From assembly GCA_020633205.1 (NCBI GenBank), contig JACKEB010000012.1, forward strand, positions 620,001-684,000: a DNA stretch of 64,000 nt. Direction: 5' to 3'. The notes under the pieces were generated by a model. That model had not been told where the DNA came from and did no database searches. It saw only the letters and a program-made list of their open reading frames with translations. The position numbers and the translations under genes are program-made. This DNA comes from Polyangiaceae bacterium (GTDB lineage Bacteria; Myxococcota_A; Polyangia; Polyangiales; Polyangiaceae). Shown piece by piece: positions 8,472 through 16,218 of the stretch (positions are counted from its first letter, which is position 1; the number at the start of each line of letters is the position of its first letter).

Positions 8472-9153
8472 GCGTGTTCGAAGCGTGGGTCGCGTGCGCC
8501 GTGGGGAGCGCCGCCTTGGCGCTTGCGGGTAGCTCGAGCCCGATCCCCTTCAGCATGGTGCGCAACGCCAGACCCGGAAGCCCTTGCTGCACGGCCTGAG
8601 GGTCCGTGGCACCTTGGAGCGCGAGACCGTCCGCCAGCGCCCACACCGCACGCGCGATCTGTTCGGGGTTCAGCTCGGGCCGTACGCCGACTTGGTTGAA
8701 GTGCGACTCGAGGGCCGCTCCGAAGCCTTGCATCAAGGCATTGTCCCGCTGCTGGAGCTTCTCCCGAGCCTCTGGGTGACGCCGCGCGTAGAGCCGGAAC
8801 TCCATGTCCAGCAGCACGAAGTCATCCACGCTAGCGAGGTTCCGCGCGTGATCGAACAGGACCGCAAGGCGACGGTCGGGATCCGCATCCTCGAAGACTC
8901 CGAGCAGCATGGTGACGATGTTCTCCACGTGGCGCTCGGCGACTTCGAGGAACAACTCCTCCTTGCTGCCGAAGTTCGAGTACACCGCGCCCTTGGTGTA
9001 ACCAGCGGCCTCGGCGACTTCGTCCAGGGATGCGCCGTGGTAACCGCGCCGGCCAAAGACCGCGGCTGCGGCTTGCAGTAGGTCTTCGCGTGTGCGGGCT
9101 CGTCGCTCGTCACGGGTCAGCCTACGCGGGGGAGTGTCAGTAGTTACGGACAT
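8446..9153 (-). CDS. TetR-family transcriptional regulator
   Basis: The protein is 235 aa with an N-terminal TetR helix-turn-helix at about residues 16-62 (ILLQ-like TREDLLQAAAAVFG, then SLDEVAEAAGYTKGAVYSNF). The ligand-binding C-terminal domain is divergent and ends in a low-complexity tail (THDNGSSSS). It is cotranscribed with and overlaps kshB. The 200-bp region upstream holds three AT-rich palindromes (9167-9229), its likely own operators, and one KstR-type site (9273-9286). It may be the steroid regulator of the island or a local repressor. Its own palindromes differ from the TnnAACnnGTTnnA sites, so which it binds is open. Confidence 0.9.
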   Translation of the reverse strand: MSVTTDTPPRRLTRDERRARTREDLLQAAAAVFGRRGYHGASLDEVAEAAGYTKGAVYSNFGSKEELFLEVAERHVENIVTMLLGVFEDADPDRRLAVLFDHARNLASVDDFVLLDMEFRLYARRHPEAREKLQQRDNALMQGFGAALESHFNQVGVRPELNPEQIARAVWALADGLALQGATDPQAVQQGLPGLALRTMLKGIGLELPASAKAALPTAHATHASNTHDNGSSSS

Positions 9154-9166
9154 TTACAGCCTCCAG

Positions 9167-9229
9167 TACTCAAGAGTATCCCAATACCGAGAAACATATA
9201 CTTTAAAGTATACCGATACTCCAGGGTAT
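9167..9229. promoter_or_regulatory. Cluster of three AT-rich palindromes, probable TetR operators
   Basis: Three related inverted repeats lie just upstream of the TetR start: TACTCAAGAGTA (9167-9178), TATACTTTAAAGTATA (9197-9212, perfect 16-mer) and ATACTCCAGGGTAT (9216-9229). All share outer GTAT/ATAC- or GTA/TAC-like halves. GTAT-x4-ATAC is also seen at 9176-9187 and 9208-9219, 32 bp apart. The strongly AT-rich block contrasts with the GC-rich surroundings. Autoregulation of the divergent TetR gene is the usual arrangement, and binding here is inferred. Confidence 0.65.
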
Positions 9230-9238
9230 AGTTTGTTC

Positions 9239-9267
9239 TTGACACATTACGGCAACAGTCGCTAACT
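9239..9267 (+). promoter_or_regulatory. Candidate promoter for SCP2/FadD19 operon
   Basis: A perfect TTGACA -35 hexamer (9239-9244) is followed after 17 bp by a poor -10 candidate CTAACT (9262-9267). The KstR-type site begins 6 bp downstream and the TetR palindromes end 10 bp upstream, so both could control it. The weak -10 box limits confidence. Confidence 0.4.
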
Positions 9268-9272
9268 CCACG

Positions 9273-9286
9273 TAGAACGTGTTTCA
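9273..9286. promoter_or_regulatory. KstR-type palindromic operator, copy 5
   Basis: TAGAACGTGTTTCA fits TnnAACnnGTTnnA and shares its first 11 bases with copy 1. It is identical to copy 7 at 21886. It lies 70 bp upstream of the SCP2 gene, downstream of the candidate promoter, a position suited to repression. Confidence 0.7.
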
Positions 9287-9355
9287 GAGACGGGGGCAAC
9301 CACTGCTCCCGCGAGCAGCGAGGCTGAACACTCAGCCAGCGACGGAGGGTTACGC

Positions 9356-9697
9356 ATGGTCGACCGTATCGACAACTGTCAGCAGTACTTCGACACCATC
9401 CAGGATCGTTTCATCGCGGATCAAGCGAAGGGCGTTGAGGCGACCTACGTGTACGAGCTGAGCGGGAACGGCGGCGGGACCTGGACCGTTTCCGTGAAGG
9501 ATCAAGCGGTGTCCGTTTCCGAGGGCAGCACGGACAACGCGAGCGTGACGTACACCATGAAGGCAGACGACTACGTCAAGCTCGCCAACGGCGATCTGGG
9601 CGGCGCGAAGGCCGTAATGACGCGCAAGCTCAAGGTCAGCGGCAGCATCCCGCTGGCCCGCAAGATGAACAACTTCCTGCCGCCGCTCAAGGGCTGA
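9356..9697 (+). CDS. SCP2 sterol-binding domain protein
   Basis: This is a 113-aa single-domain protein of the SCP2 sterol-carrier family. It begins with a helix containing DRIDNCQQYFDTIQDRF, continues with the beta-strand region YVYELSGNGGGTWTV, and ends with the conserved segment DDYVKLANGDLGGAKAVM and LKVSGSIPLARKM. SCP2 domains bind sterols or fatty acyl chains and present them to enzymes. It is the first gene after a candidate promoter with a KstR-type operator and precedes the FadD19-like ligase by 142 bp, which fits lipid or sterol handling. Confidence 0.85.
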   Translation: MVDRIDNCQQYFDTIQDRFIADQAKGVEATYVYELSGNGGGTWTVSVKDQAVSVSEGSTDNASVTYTMKADDYVKLANGDLGGAKAVMTRKLKVSGSIPLARKMNNFLPPLKG

Positions 9698-9839
9698 GCC
9701 CCGCGGAAACAGGCGTAGAGAGTCCGCGCCGTCACCCGTGAGCCGCGTGAGGCCAGGGGTTGCGGCGCGGGCCTGTGTTTAGCAGAGGCCGCGTAGAAGG
9801 CGGCGACGTCCAGGCGCGGCGAGGGGAACGAGGGCGACC

Positions 9840-11459
9840 ATGGAATTCAACATCGCAGATCTGTACGAGTCGCTGGTCGATACGTTCGGCGAGCGCCTCG
9901 CGTTGGTGTCCGGCGAGCGCCGCCTGAGCTACGCGGAGCTCGATCAGCGCGCGACCCGGCTGGCGAACTTCTTGGCGTCGCGAGGCGTGAAGGCTGGAGA
10001 CCACATCGGTCTCCACCTCTACAACGGCACCGAGTACGTGGAGGGCATGCTCGCCGCGATGAAGCTCAGGGCCGTGAGCATCAACCTGAACTACCGCTAC
10101 GTCGCCCATGAGCTGCGTTACCTGGTGGAAAATGCAGACCTGGTCGCGATCCTGAGTCAGCGGGAGTTCGCGCCAATCGTCGTGGACGCGGCGCTCGGCG
10201 CGGAAAAGTTGCACACCTGCGTACTGCTCGATGACGGCAGCAGCGGTGAGGTCGACGCGCGGCTCGAGGCCTTCGACTACGACCAAGTGCTCGCCGAAGC
10301 ATCAGCGGAGCGCGCATTCGAAAAGCGTAGCGGAGACGACCTGTTCATCATCTACACCGGCGGCACCACCGGCATGCCGAAGGGCGTGATGTGGCGCCAG
10401 GAAGACTTGTTCTTCGCGGCCCTCCAGGGTGGCAACCCCGGAGGCGATCCGATCGAGACTCCAGAGGCGCTCGCACCTTCCGCGGCTGAGGGTGGGGTGA
10501 CGATGTTGCCTTGCGCGCCGTTCATTCACGGCGCCGCGCAGCTGACTTGTTGGATCTGCCTGCTCTCTGGAGGAAAGCTCGTGATTCAACCCGGCAAGAG
10601 CTTCGACGCCAAGCGCATCTGCGAGCTGATCCCCGAGGAAGAGGTCAACACCATCATGCTGGTTGGCGACGCCATGGGCCGGCCCATCACCGACGAGCTC
10701 GAGCGGGCCTCCTATGACGTGAGTAGCATGCTCGCCATCGCGTCGTCCGGTGCGGTGCTGAGCCCGGTCGTGCGCGACAAGCTGCAAGAGCTCGTGCCTG
10801 ACGCCCTGGTGCTCAACAACTTTGGAGCCAGCGAGACGGGGCACCAAGGTTCCGCTGTGCCCGGCGAAGACACCGGCACCGACGGTCGCCCATCGTTCTT
10901 CATGGACGAGGCGAACAGCGTGCTCGACGACGACATGAAACCTGTGGCTCCCGGCTCGGGAGTGATCGGGAAGCTGGCGCGCAGTGGTCACGTGCCCCTC
11001 GGCTACTACAAGGACGAGGCCAAGACCCAAGAGCGCTTCGTGACGATTGACGGCGTGCGCTGGGTGCTGCCGGGTGACTCGGCCACCGTCGAAGAAGACG
11101 GTCGCATCACGGTGTATGGCCGCGGCAGCAACTGCATCAACAGCGGTGGCGAGAAGATTTTCCCTGAGGAAGTTGAAGAGGCGCTGAAGTCCCACCCGGA
11201 CGTCTACGACGTGCTCGTGGTCGGCGTGGAAGACGAGAAATGGATGCAGCGCGTAGCGGCGGTCGTGGCCCCCCGTGAGGGCAAGGCGCCCGATCTGAAT
11301 GCGCTACAAGAGCACGCTCGCAAGTTCATCGCGGGCTACAAGGTGCCGCGGCAGCTCAAGCTCGTGAGTCACGTCGAGCGCTTCCCCAGTGGCAAGCCCG
11401 ACTACAAATGGGCCAAGGCCGCAGCCGAGGACGCTCCAGACGAGGTCCAGGTTCGCTGA
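9840..11459 (+). CDS. FadD19-like steroid side-chain acyl-CoA ligase
   Basis: This 539-aa adenylate-forming enzyme begins MEFNIADLYESLVD. It has the P-loop YTGGTTGMPKGVMWRQED near residue 171, PFIHGAAQ, GDAMGRP, NNFGASETG, the GRGSNCINSGGEKIFPEEVE motif, and a C-terminal GKPDYKWAK with the expected lysine. The combination GGTTG-MPKGVMWR-ED, FIHGA and GDAM(A/G)RP is characteristic of the FadD19 group, which activates the C26/C24 carboxylate of the cholesterol side chain in actinobacteria. It is directly followed (no gap) by the thioesterase gene. Steroid specificity is inferred from motifs and neighbours; a related long-chain ligase is the alternative. Confidence 0.82.
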   Translation: MEFNIADLYESLVDTFGERLALVSGERRLSYAELDQRATRLANFLASRGVKAGDHIGLHLYNGTEYVEGMLAAMKLRAVSINLNYRYVAHELRYLVENADLVAILSQREFAPIVVDAALGAEKLHTCVLLDDGSSGEVDARLEAFDYDQVLAEASAERAFEKRSGDDLFIIYTGGTTGMPKGVMWRQEDLFFAALQGGNPGGDPIETPEALAPSAAEGGVTMLPCAPFIHGAAQLTCWICLLSGGKLVIQPGKSFDAKRICELIPEEEVNTIMLVGDAMGRPITDELERASYDVSSMLAIASSGAVLSPVVRDKLQELVPDALVLNNFGASETGHQGSAVPGEDTGTDGRPSFFMDEANSVLDDDMKPVAPGSGVIGKLARSGHVPLGYYKDEAKTQERFVTIDGVRWVLPGDSATVEEDGRITVYGRGSNCINSGGEKIFPEEVEEALKSHPDVYDVLVVGVEDEKWMQRVAAVVAPREGKAPDLNALQEHARKFIAGYKVPRQLKLVSHVERFPSGKPDYKWAKAAAEDAPDEVQVR

Positions 11460-12242
11460 ATGAAGGAGCCCGGGACAGACTGGGTCGCCGTCCCTGGCGT
11501 TGCGTCGAGCGGTGGGATTCAGCTGCTCGATGAGCTGCCGCACGGATTCAAAGTTCCGGGCGAGCCGAGCGATCCAGCGTGGCGCGCGCGCCGCGTGTTG
11601 GCCGCTGAACTCCGGCGGCTCGGCGACGAGTTGATGCGCAGCCAGGGAGATGCCGCGTGCTTTGAGCGAGCCACGGCGCTGGTTGGTGAAGCCCGTGCGC
11701 TGGTCGAGGCAGCGCCTTCGAGGAGCTTCTTTCAGGCCCATCAGGCGCGCGATACGTCGGCCCACGAGGAATGGGCGGACCGGAGCCCTGTGATTGGTCA
11801 CGGCAATCCTGCGGCGCCGCCCTTGTCCCTGGAGATCGAAGGCGATGAGGTCGCCGGTCGCGGGACGTACTGCGAGCTATTTCAAGGTGGCCCGGGCTGC
11901 GTTCATGGGGGCCACATCGCTGCGGGTTTCGATCACGTGCTCGGTGCCGCGGCGCTGCGGCGCGGCGTCGTGTGCATGACGGGCAAGCTGAGCGTCAAGT
12001 ATCGCAAGCCGGTGCGCCTTGGGGTGCCCGTGGAGTATCGCGCGCGCATCAAGGACGTCGTCGGTCGCGCGACGCTGGTCGTCGGTGAACTCAGGCAGCT
12101 CCAAGGAACAGGGCATCTCCTCGCGGAAGCGGAGGGCATGTTCGTCGAGCTGGCGCTAGACCAGATGCGCGATCTGCTCGACCGGCACCCGCAGGCAGGC
12201 GAGGCGCCGAGCAGCGTGCCTAACCCCCAAACCCCGAAGTAG
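11460..12242 (+). CDS. PaaI-family hot-dog thioesterase
   Basis: This 260-aa protein starts at the base following the ligase stop. Its C-terminal half is a hot-dog fold of the PaaI type: GGPGCVHGGHIAAGFDHVLG carries the conserved HGG-x3-A/G-x2-D signature, and LSVKYRKPVRLGVPVEYRAR follows. It should hydrolyse an acyl-CoA thioester. The N-terminal 110 residues are a family-specific extension without a clear motif. Placement directly after a CoA ligase suggests a recycling or proof-reading role in acyl-CoA metabolism, perhaps recovering CoA from dead-end steroid thioesters. That role is inference. Confidence 0.82.
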   Translation: MKEPGTDWVAVPGVASSGGIQLLDELPHGFKVPGEPSDPAWRARRVLAAELRRLGDELMRSQGDAACFERATALVGEARALVEAAPSRSFFQAHQARDTSAHEEWADRSPVIGHGNPAAPPLSLEIEGDEVAGRGTYCELFQGGPGCVHGGHIAAGFDHVLGAAALRRGVVCMTGKLSVKYRKPVRLGVPVEYRARIKDVVGRATLVVGELRQLQGTGHLLAEAEGMFVELALDQMRDLLDRHPQAGEAPSSVPNPQTPK

Positions 12243-12294
12243 CGACCCCAGAGCGTTTTCAGCGAACGTCGAGGTTCGCAAGTGAGGCAGAGCC

Positions 12295-13710
12295 ATGCAC
12301 GTAAGAAGCGTCAAAGAGAGCCCCGGTGCGGTGATGAAGCGACCTCCGGGGCCGCGGGGGCACTGGCTCTGGGGCAGCACCGTGGACTTTCAAACGGGGC
12401 AACTCGAGTTCGTCGACGGCCTGTTCGAGAAGTACGGGCACGTCGCGCGCTTCTCGGTTGCGTTTCACGAGTGGGTGCAGGTGAGCGATCCCGAGGCGGT
12501 GCACGAGATCCTCGTGAAGCGTCCGGACCTGTTCCTGAAGCCCAAGGTGAACAAGCAGATCTTCAAGCTCTTTCTTGGGCAAGGCGTGCTGAGCGCGGAC
12601 GGCGATGCGTGGAAGCGCCAGCACAAGATGATCCTGCCCGCGTTTCACAAGCGCCGTATCGACGCCTACGGTGAGGTGATGACGCGCTACACCGATCAGA
12701 TGATTGACGCGTGGAAAGAAGGGGAGCGTGTCGACTTCTGTCATGAGATGACCGAGGTCACCTTGGGCATCGTCGCCAAGACGCTCTTCGACGCGGACGT
12801 CCGCGGGAGCCAGGCGGAGACCGTGCGTGAAGCGATGAAGGTGATCAACCAAGTTTTGGTTGAACACATCGAGCTGCCCATCCCGGTGCCCGGTTGGTGG
12901 CCTAGCCGCAAGAACCGCAAAAAAATGGCGGCCATCGGTGATATCGATCGCATCGTTCAGCGCATCATCGATGAGCGCCGTCGCACAGGAGAGGACCGCG
13001 GAGATCTGTTGAGCATGCTCATCCAGGCGCGGGATGAATCCGGCGAGGGTATGGGCGACAAGCAGGTGCGCGACGAGTCGATGACGCTCTTTTTCGCGGG
13101 CCACGAGACCACGGCCCACGCGCTCACCTGGTGTTGGTACCTCCTCGGGCAGCACCCCGAGGTGGTGGCCAAGATGCAGGAAGAGGTCGAGCGGGTCTGT
13201 GGAGACCGCAAGCCGACCATCGACGACAACCTGATGTACATCGATCAGGTGTTCAAAGAGGCGATGCGCGTCTTGCCATCGGTGTGGACGTTCATGCGTG
13301 AGCCCGCGGAGGACGTGCTGATCGGTGACTTCTTGCTACCCAAGGGCTGCTACGTGTTCATCAGCCCCTACGTCATGCACAAGAACCCGGAGTACTTTCC
13401 GGAGCCCGATGTTTTCCGCCCGGAACGCTTCACCAAGGACTTCGAGCGAAGTCTGCCGAAGGCAGCGTACGTGCCGTTCTCCATGGGTCCGCGGGTGTGC
13501 ATGGGTAAGAACTTCGCCTTGATGGAAGCGCGGCTGATCCTCGCGACGCTGATCCAGCGTGGCGTCGAGCCGCAGATCCCCGCGGATTACACTCCGATCA
13601 AGAACCCGCGGCTCTCGCTCAACCCGAAGAACGGTCTACCGAACATCGTGCGCTTCAAGAAGCCGGAGGCTTCGCGAACGCAAGCCAACGAGAGCCACGC
13701 GACGCCCTGA
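12295..13710 (+). CDS. Cytochrome P450
   Basis: The 471-aa protein has all the P450 landmarks: an I-helix AGHETTAHALTW near residue 268, the ExxR helix (FKEAMRVLPSVW, about 318-322), a PERF-like FRPERFTKD, and the haem loop FSMGPRVCMGKNFAL near 395 with its cysteine ligand. The length and loops resemble the CYP4/CYP102/CYP110-like group, which hydroxylates fatty-acid or terminal carbons, more than actinobacterial CYP125 or CYP142. In this setting it is a candidate for terminal oxidation of the sterol side chain, the step that would feed the FadD19-like ligase upstream. No dedicated ferredoxin gene is adjacent; an adrenodoxin-reductase-type gene lies at 49619. Confidence 0.9.
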   Translation: MHVRSVKESPGAVMKRPPGPRGHWLWGSTVDFQTGQLEFVDGLFEKYGHVARFSVAFHEWVQVSDPEAVHEILVKRPDLFLKPKVNKQIFKLFLGQGVLSADGDAWKRQHKMILPAFHKRRIDAYGEVMTRYTDQMIDAWKEGERVDFCHEMTEVTLGIVAKTLFDADVRGSQAETVREAMKVINQVLVEHIELPIPVPGWWPSRKNRKKMAAIGDIDRIVQRIIDERRRTGEDRGDLLSMLIQARDESGEGMGDKQVRDESMTLFFAGHETTAHALTWCWYLLGQHPEVVAKMQEEVERVCGDRKPTIDDNLMYIDQVFKEAMRVLPSVWTFMREPAEDVLIGDFLLPKGCYVFISPYVMHKNPEYFPEPDVFRPERFTKDFERSLPKAAYVPFSMGPRVCMGKNFALMEARLILATLIQRGVEPQIPADYTPIKNPRLSLNPKNGLPNIVRFKKPEASRTQANESHATP

Positions 13711-13741
13711 GACGGATACGCGACCCGAGACGGATACAGTG

Positions 13742-15472
13742 ATGAGCGACTGGGACCATAAGACGGATTTCTTGGTGGTAGGCAGCGGCGGCGGCGGAAT
13801 GACCGCTGCACTGGTCGCAAAGCAGCACGGCCTGAACGCCCTGGTGATCGAAAAGACCGAAAAGTTCGGGGGCTCCACAGGGCTTTCCGGGGGGAATATC
13901 TGGATTCCGAATAACCCTCATATGGACGGGGTGGGGGTGAGGGACTCCCGAGAAGACGCTTTGGTGTACCTCAAGGGCATCACCAAAGGTCGCGTCCCCG
14001 AGGAGCGCATCGTCGCGTACGTGGACAAGGCGCCAGAGATGGTGCGCTACCTCGAGGCGAACAGCGACGTGAAGTTCATGGCGGTGCCGCGCTACCCCGA
14101 CTACTACCCGGAGCATCCGGGCGGAAAGATCGGCGCGCGCTCCATCGAGCCGTTGCCGTTCCGCGCATCGAGGCTAGGCCCAGAGGAGTTCAAGCTCCGG
14201 CGCTCGGGGCAGGGCCTGGTGCTCGGCCGTATGGGGCTCACCGCCAAGGAGGCGCACACCTTGGTGCAGTTCTCCTTCTGGAGCTTCGTCCTGATGTTCT
14301 GGATCATGCTGAAGTACTGGTTCGACATCGGGGCACGCCGCAAAGGCCGCGGCGATGGCCGCCTGTGCCTCGGTGTTGCCCTGGTCGGGCGCTTGCGTCG
14401 CGCGCTGATGGACGCGGACGTTCCGCTCTGGCTCTCGACCACCTGTGAGGAGCTGATCGTCGAAGGAGGGCGCGTCGTTGGCGCGAAGGTGACCCGCGAC
14501 GGCAAGTCGATGCGGATCCGCGCGGAGAAGGGCGTGTTGTTCGCCGCGGGTGGCTTCGCCAAGAACGCAAAGCTACGTCAGGAGCATCAACAAGGCCCGA
14601 TCGGCGCAGACTGGACTGCGGCGTGCGAGGGCAACACCGGTGAGGTCATCGGCATGGGCCAGGCGCTTGGCGCTGCGGTGGACCTGATGGACGACGCCTG
14701 GTGGACTCCGGTGACGCTGCTGCCTGACGGTTACCCCTGGCTGCTCGTCGTAGAAAAGTCGATGCCTGGCTGTGTGATGGTCAATCGCGCCGGCAAGCGC
14801 TTCACGAACGAAGCCGCGCCCTACGTCGACGTGGTCAAGGGCCAGTACGCCGCAAACTCCGACGAGGCGCCGAGCATCCCCGCCTACCTGATTTTCGATC
14901 AACGCTATCGCCGCTCATATCCGTGCGGACCACTCGGCCCGAGCCGTCTCCAGCCTGACAGCAGCCTACCGAAGCGCCTGCGCCAAGGCTTCCTCAAGAA
15001 GTCGGGCACGCTGGCTGGCTTGGCTGAGAAGCTCGGCGTGGATGCCGCAGGCCTGGAAGCGGAGATTGCGCGCTTCAACGGCTTTGCCAAAGCGGGCAAG
15101 GACGAAGACTTCCAGCGCGGCGACAGCCTTTACGACCGCTACTACAGCGACAGCAAGATCAAGCCGAACCCGAGCCTCGCGCCGATCGTCGAAGCACCCT
15201 TCTACGCCATCGAAGTCTGGCCCGGCGATCTCGGCACGAAGGGAGGCCTAGTGACCGACGTCGACGGCCGCGTGCTGAAAGCGGACGGCAGCGCCATCGA
15301 GGGCCTGTACGCCACGGGGAACTGCTCCGCCGCGGTGATGGGCAACACCTATCCCGGCGCCGGCGGCACCATCGGCCCCTCGATGACGTTCGGCTACGCC
15401 GCAGCGCTGCACGCCGCCGGAGCCACGAAGTCAGAATCCGCACGGAACAGCGAGCGAGCGGCGGCCGAGTAG
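13742..15472 (+). CDS. kstD: 3-ketosteroid delta1-dehydrogenase
   Basis: This 576-aa flavoprotein of the succinate dehydrogenase/fumarate reductase fold starts at ATG 13742, 31 bp after the P450 stop. It has the FAD motif VVGSGGGGMTAAL near residue 13, FGGSTGLSGGNIWIP, VNRAGKRFTNEAAPY and the C-terminal TYPGAGGTIGPSMTFGYAA. In known KstD enzymes the last segment carries the catalytic Tyr and a Gly four residues later (YPGAG), both present here. It would introduce the C1-C2 double bond into 3-ketosteroid ring A and, with KshAB, start opening of ring B. A related FAD-dependent 3-ketosteroid delta4-dehydrogenase is the main alternative. The stop codon runs directly into a minisatellite. Confidence 0.88.
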   Translation: MSDWDHKTDFLVVGSGGGGMTAALVAKQHGLNALVIEKTEKFGGSTGLSGGNIWIPNNPHMDGVGVRDSREDALVYLKGITKGRVPEERIVAYVDKAPEMVRYLEANSDVKFMAVPRYPDYYPEHPGGKIGARSIEPLPFRASRLGPEEFKLRRSGQGLVLGRMGLTAKEAHTLVQFSFWSFVLMFWIMLKYWFDIGARRKGRGDGRLCLGVALVGRLRRALMDADVPLWLSTTCEELIVEGGRVVGAKVTRDGKSMRIRAEKGVLFAAGGFAKNAKLRQEHQQGPIGADWTAACEGNTGEVIGMGQALGAAVDLMDDAWWTPVTLLPDGYPWLLVVEKSMPGCVMVNRAGKRFTNEAAPYVDVVKGQYAANSDEAPSIPAYLIFDQRYRRSYPCGPLGPSRLQPDSSLPKRLRQGFLKKSGTLAGLAEKLGVDAAGLEAEIARFNGFAKAGKDEDFQRGDSLYDRYYSDSKIKPNPSLAPIVEAPFYAIEVWPGDLGTKGGLVTDVDGRVLKADGSAIEGLYATGNCSAAVMGNTYPGAGGTIGPSMTFGYAAALHAAGATKSESARNSERAAAE

Positions 15473-15584
15473 AGCTAGGGTTAGAGCTAGGGTTAGAGCT
15501 AGGGTTAGAGCTAGGGTTAGAGCTAGGGTTAGAGCTAGGGTTAGAGCTAGGGTTAGAGCTAGGGTTAGAGCTAGGGTTAGAGCT
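15470..15584. repeat. 12-bp minisatellite, about 9.6 copies
   Basis: The unit GAGCTAGGGTTA is repeated head to tail without visible variation over 115 bp, beginning inside the kstD stop codon region and ending in GAGCT. It contains GGGTTA but is not a telomere repeat. The unit length is a multiple of three, yet no gene uses it. Identity among copies suggests recent expansion. Confidence 0.95.
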
Positions 15585-15831
15585 GGCGCATTTCCGTGGG
15601 GTAGTCGCTGGCTGGGCTTTGCTTCGCTCGCCCAGCTCTCGCGCTCACGCTCACCCTAGCTCTGACGCTCACGCTCACCCTAGCACTAGCTCTCTCTCTT
15701 CCATCTTGCCGGCGTGCTCGGCGGCGTCCAGGCCGGGGCCGGGCTGCGCCCGGTGCTCGCTGCGCTCGCAGCCTGGACTCCGCCTGCGACTCGCCGGCGT
15801 GGTGATCGGGTGATCGAAAGGAGGTCACCCA
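15585..15831. repeat. Inverted repeats and cruciform upstream of S23 gene
   Basis: This gene-free stretch contains three structures. GCTGGGC and GCCCAGC pair around a 12-base loop (about 15612-15637). Degenerate reverse-complement copies of the minisatellite lie at about 15645-15690 (two blocks of GCTCACGCTCACCCTAGC). A strong cruciform sits at 15726-15778, with outer arms GTCCAGGC and GCCTGGAC and an inner CCGGGC-TGC-GCCCGG. A near-ideal Shine-Dalgarno AAAGGAGGT lies just before the gene at 15832. Confidence 0.8.
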
Positions 15832-16152
15832 ATGCTCGATATCTATCCGTTCATTCTCGAAACCATCACAATGATTCGGCCGCTGGTTGCGAAAGTTTGC
15901 CGTGCGGATCCGGACTTGCACCGGCAGCTGAAGCGCGCGCAGTCCTCCATTGCGCTCAACGTCGCCGAGGGCGCATATAGCCGCGGCCGCAACCAGCAGG
16001 CGCGCTTTCAGTGCGCCATGGGCTCGGCGCGGGAAACGCTAGCGTGCCTTGAGGTTGCCGCGGCCCTCGGTGAGATCCCACCGCTCGAAGACGCGCTCCA
16101 CGCGCGCTTCAACCGCATCATCGGCACGCTGCACCGGCTGTCGGTCAGGTGA
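15832..16152 (+). CDS. S23-type four-helix-bundle protein
   Basis: This 106-aa protein matches the family of 23S rRNA intervening-sequence proteins, also called four-helix-bundle proteins. The hallmark is LKRAQSSIALNVAEG (about residues 33-47), then a Gly/Arg-rich turn YSRGRNQQARF and the helix MGSARETLACLEVAAALGEI. The family includes Avd-like accessory proteins, and free-standing copies are common in myxobacteria with unknown function. ATG 15832 follows a near-perfect GGAGG ribosome site. It sits between a minisatellite/cruciform block and a hairpin, with no functional link to the flanking steroid genes, and looks like an inserted cassette. Confidence 0.85.
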   Translation: MLDIYPFILETITMIRPLVAKVCRADPDLHRQLKRAQSSIALNVAEGAYSRGRNQQARFQCAMGSARETLACLEVAAALGEIPPLEDALHARFNRIIGTLHRLSVR

Positions 16153-16161
16153 GGTTTAGGG

Positions 16162-16191
16162 GAGCGCGTCGCGGCGTCTCGCGGCGCGCTC
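16162..16191. terminator. Hairpin between S23 gene and kshA
   Basis: GAGCGCG-T-CGCG pairs with CGCG-G-CGCGCTC around the loop GCGTCT, giving an 11-bp stem with one mismatch. It lies 10 bp after the S23 stop, between two convergent genes. It is followed by C9A7 rather than a T run, so a factor-independent terminator is not certain. Confidence 0.5.
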
Positions 16192-16218
16192 TCTCCCCCC
16201 CCCAAAAAAATGAACCGC

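Noticed and set aside
15470..15584. CRISPR array or telomere-like end
   Set aside because: Units are contiguous 12-mers with no spacers, and GGGTTA alone inside a 12-bp unit is not a telomere repeat; the sequence continues normally on both sides.
16194..16210. C9A7 run as an intrinsic terminator tail
   Set aside because: The A run after the hairpin does not give a U tract on the plus-strand transcript; the element recurs at other sites without hairpins.
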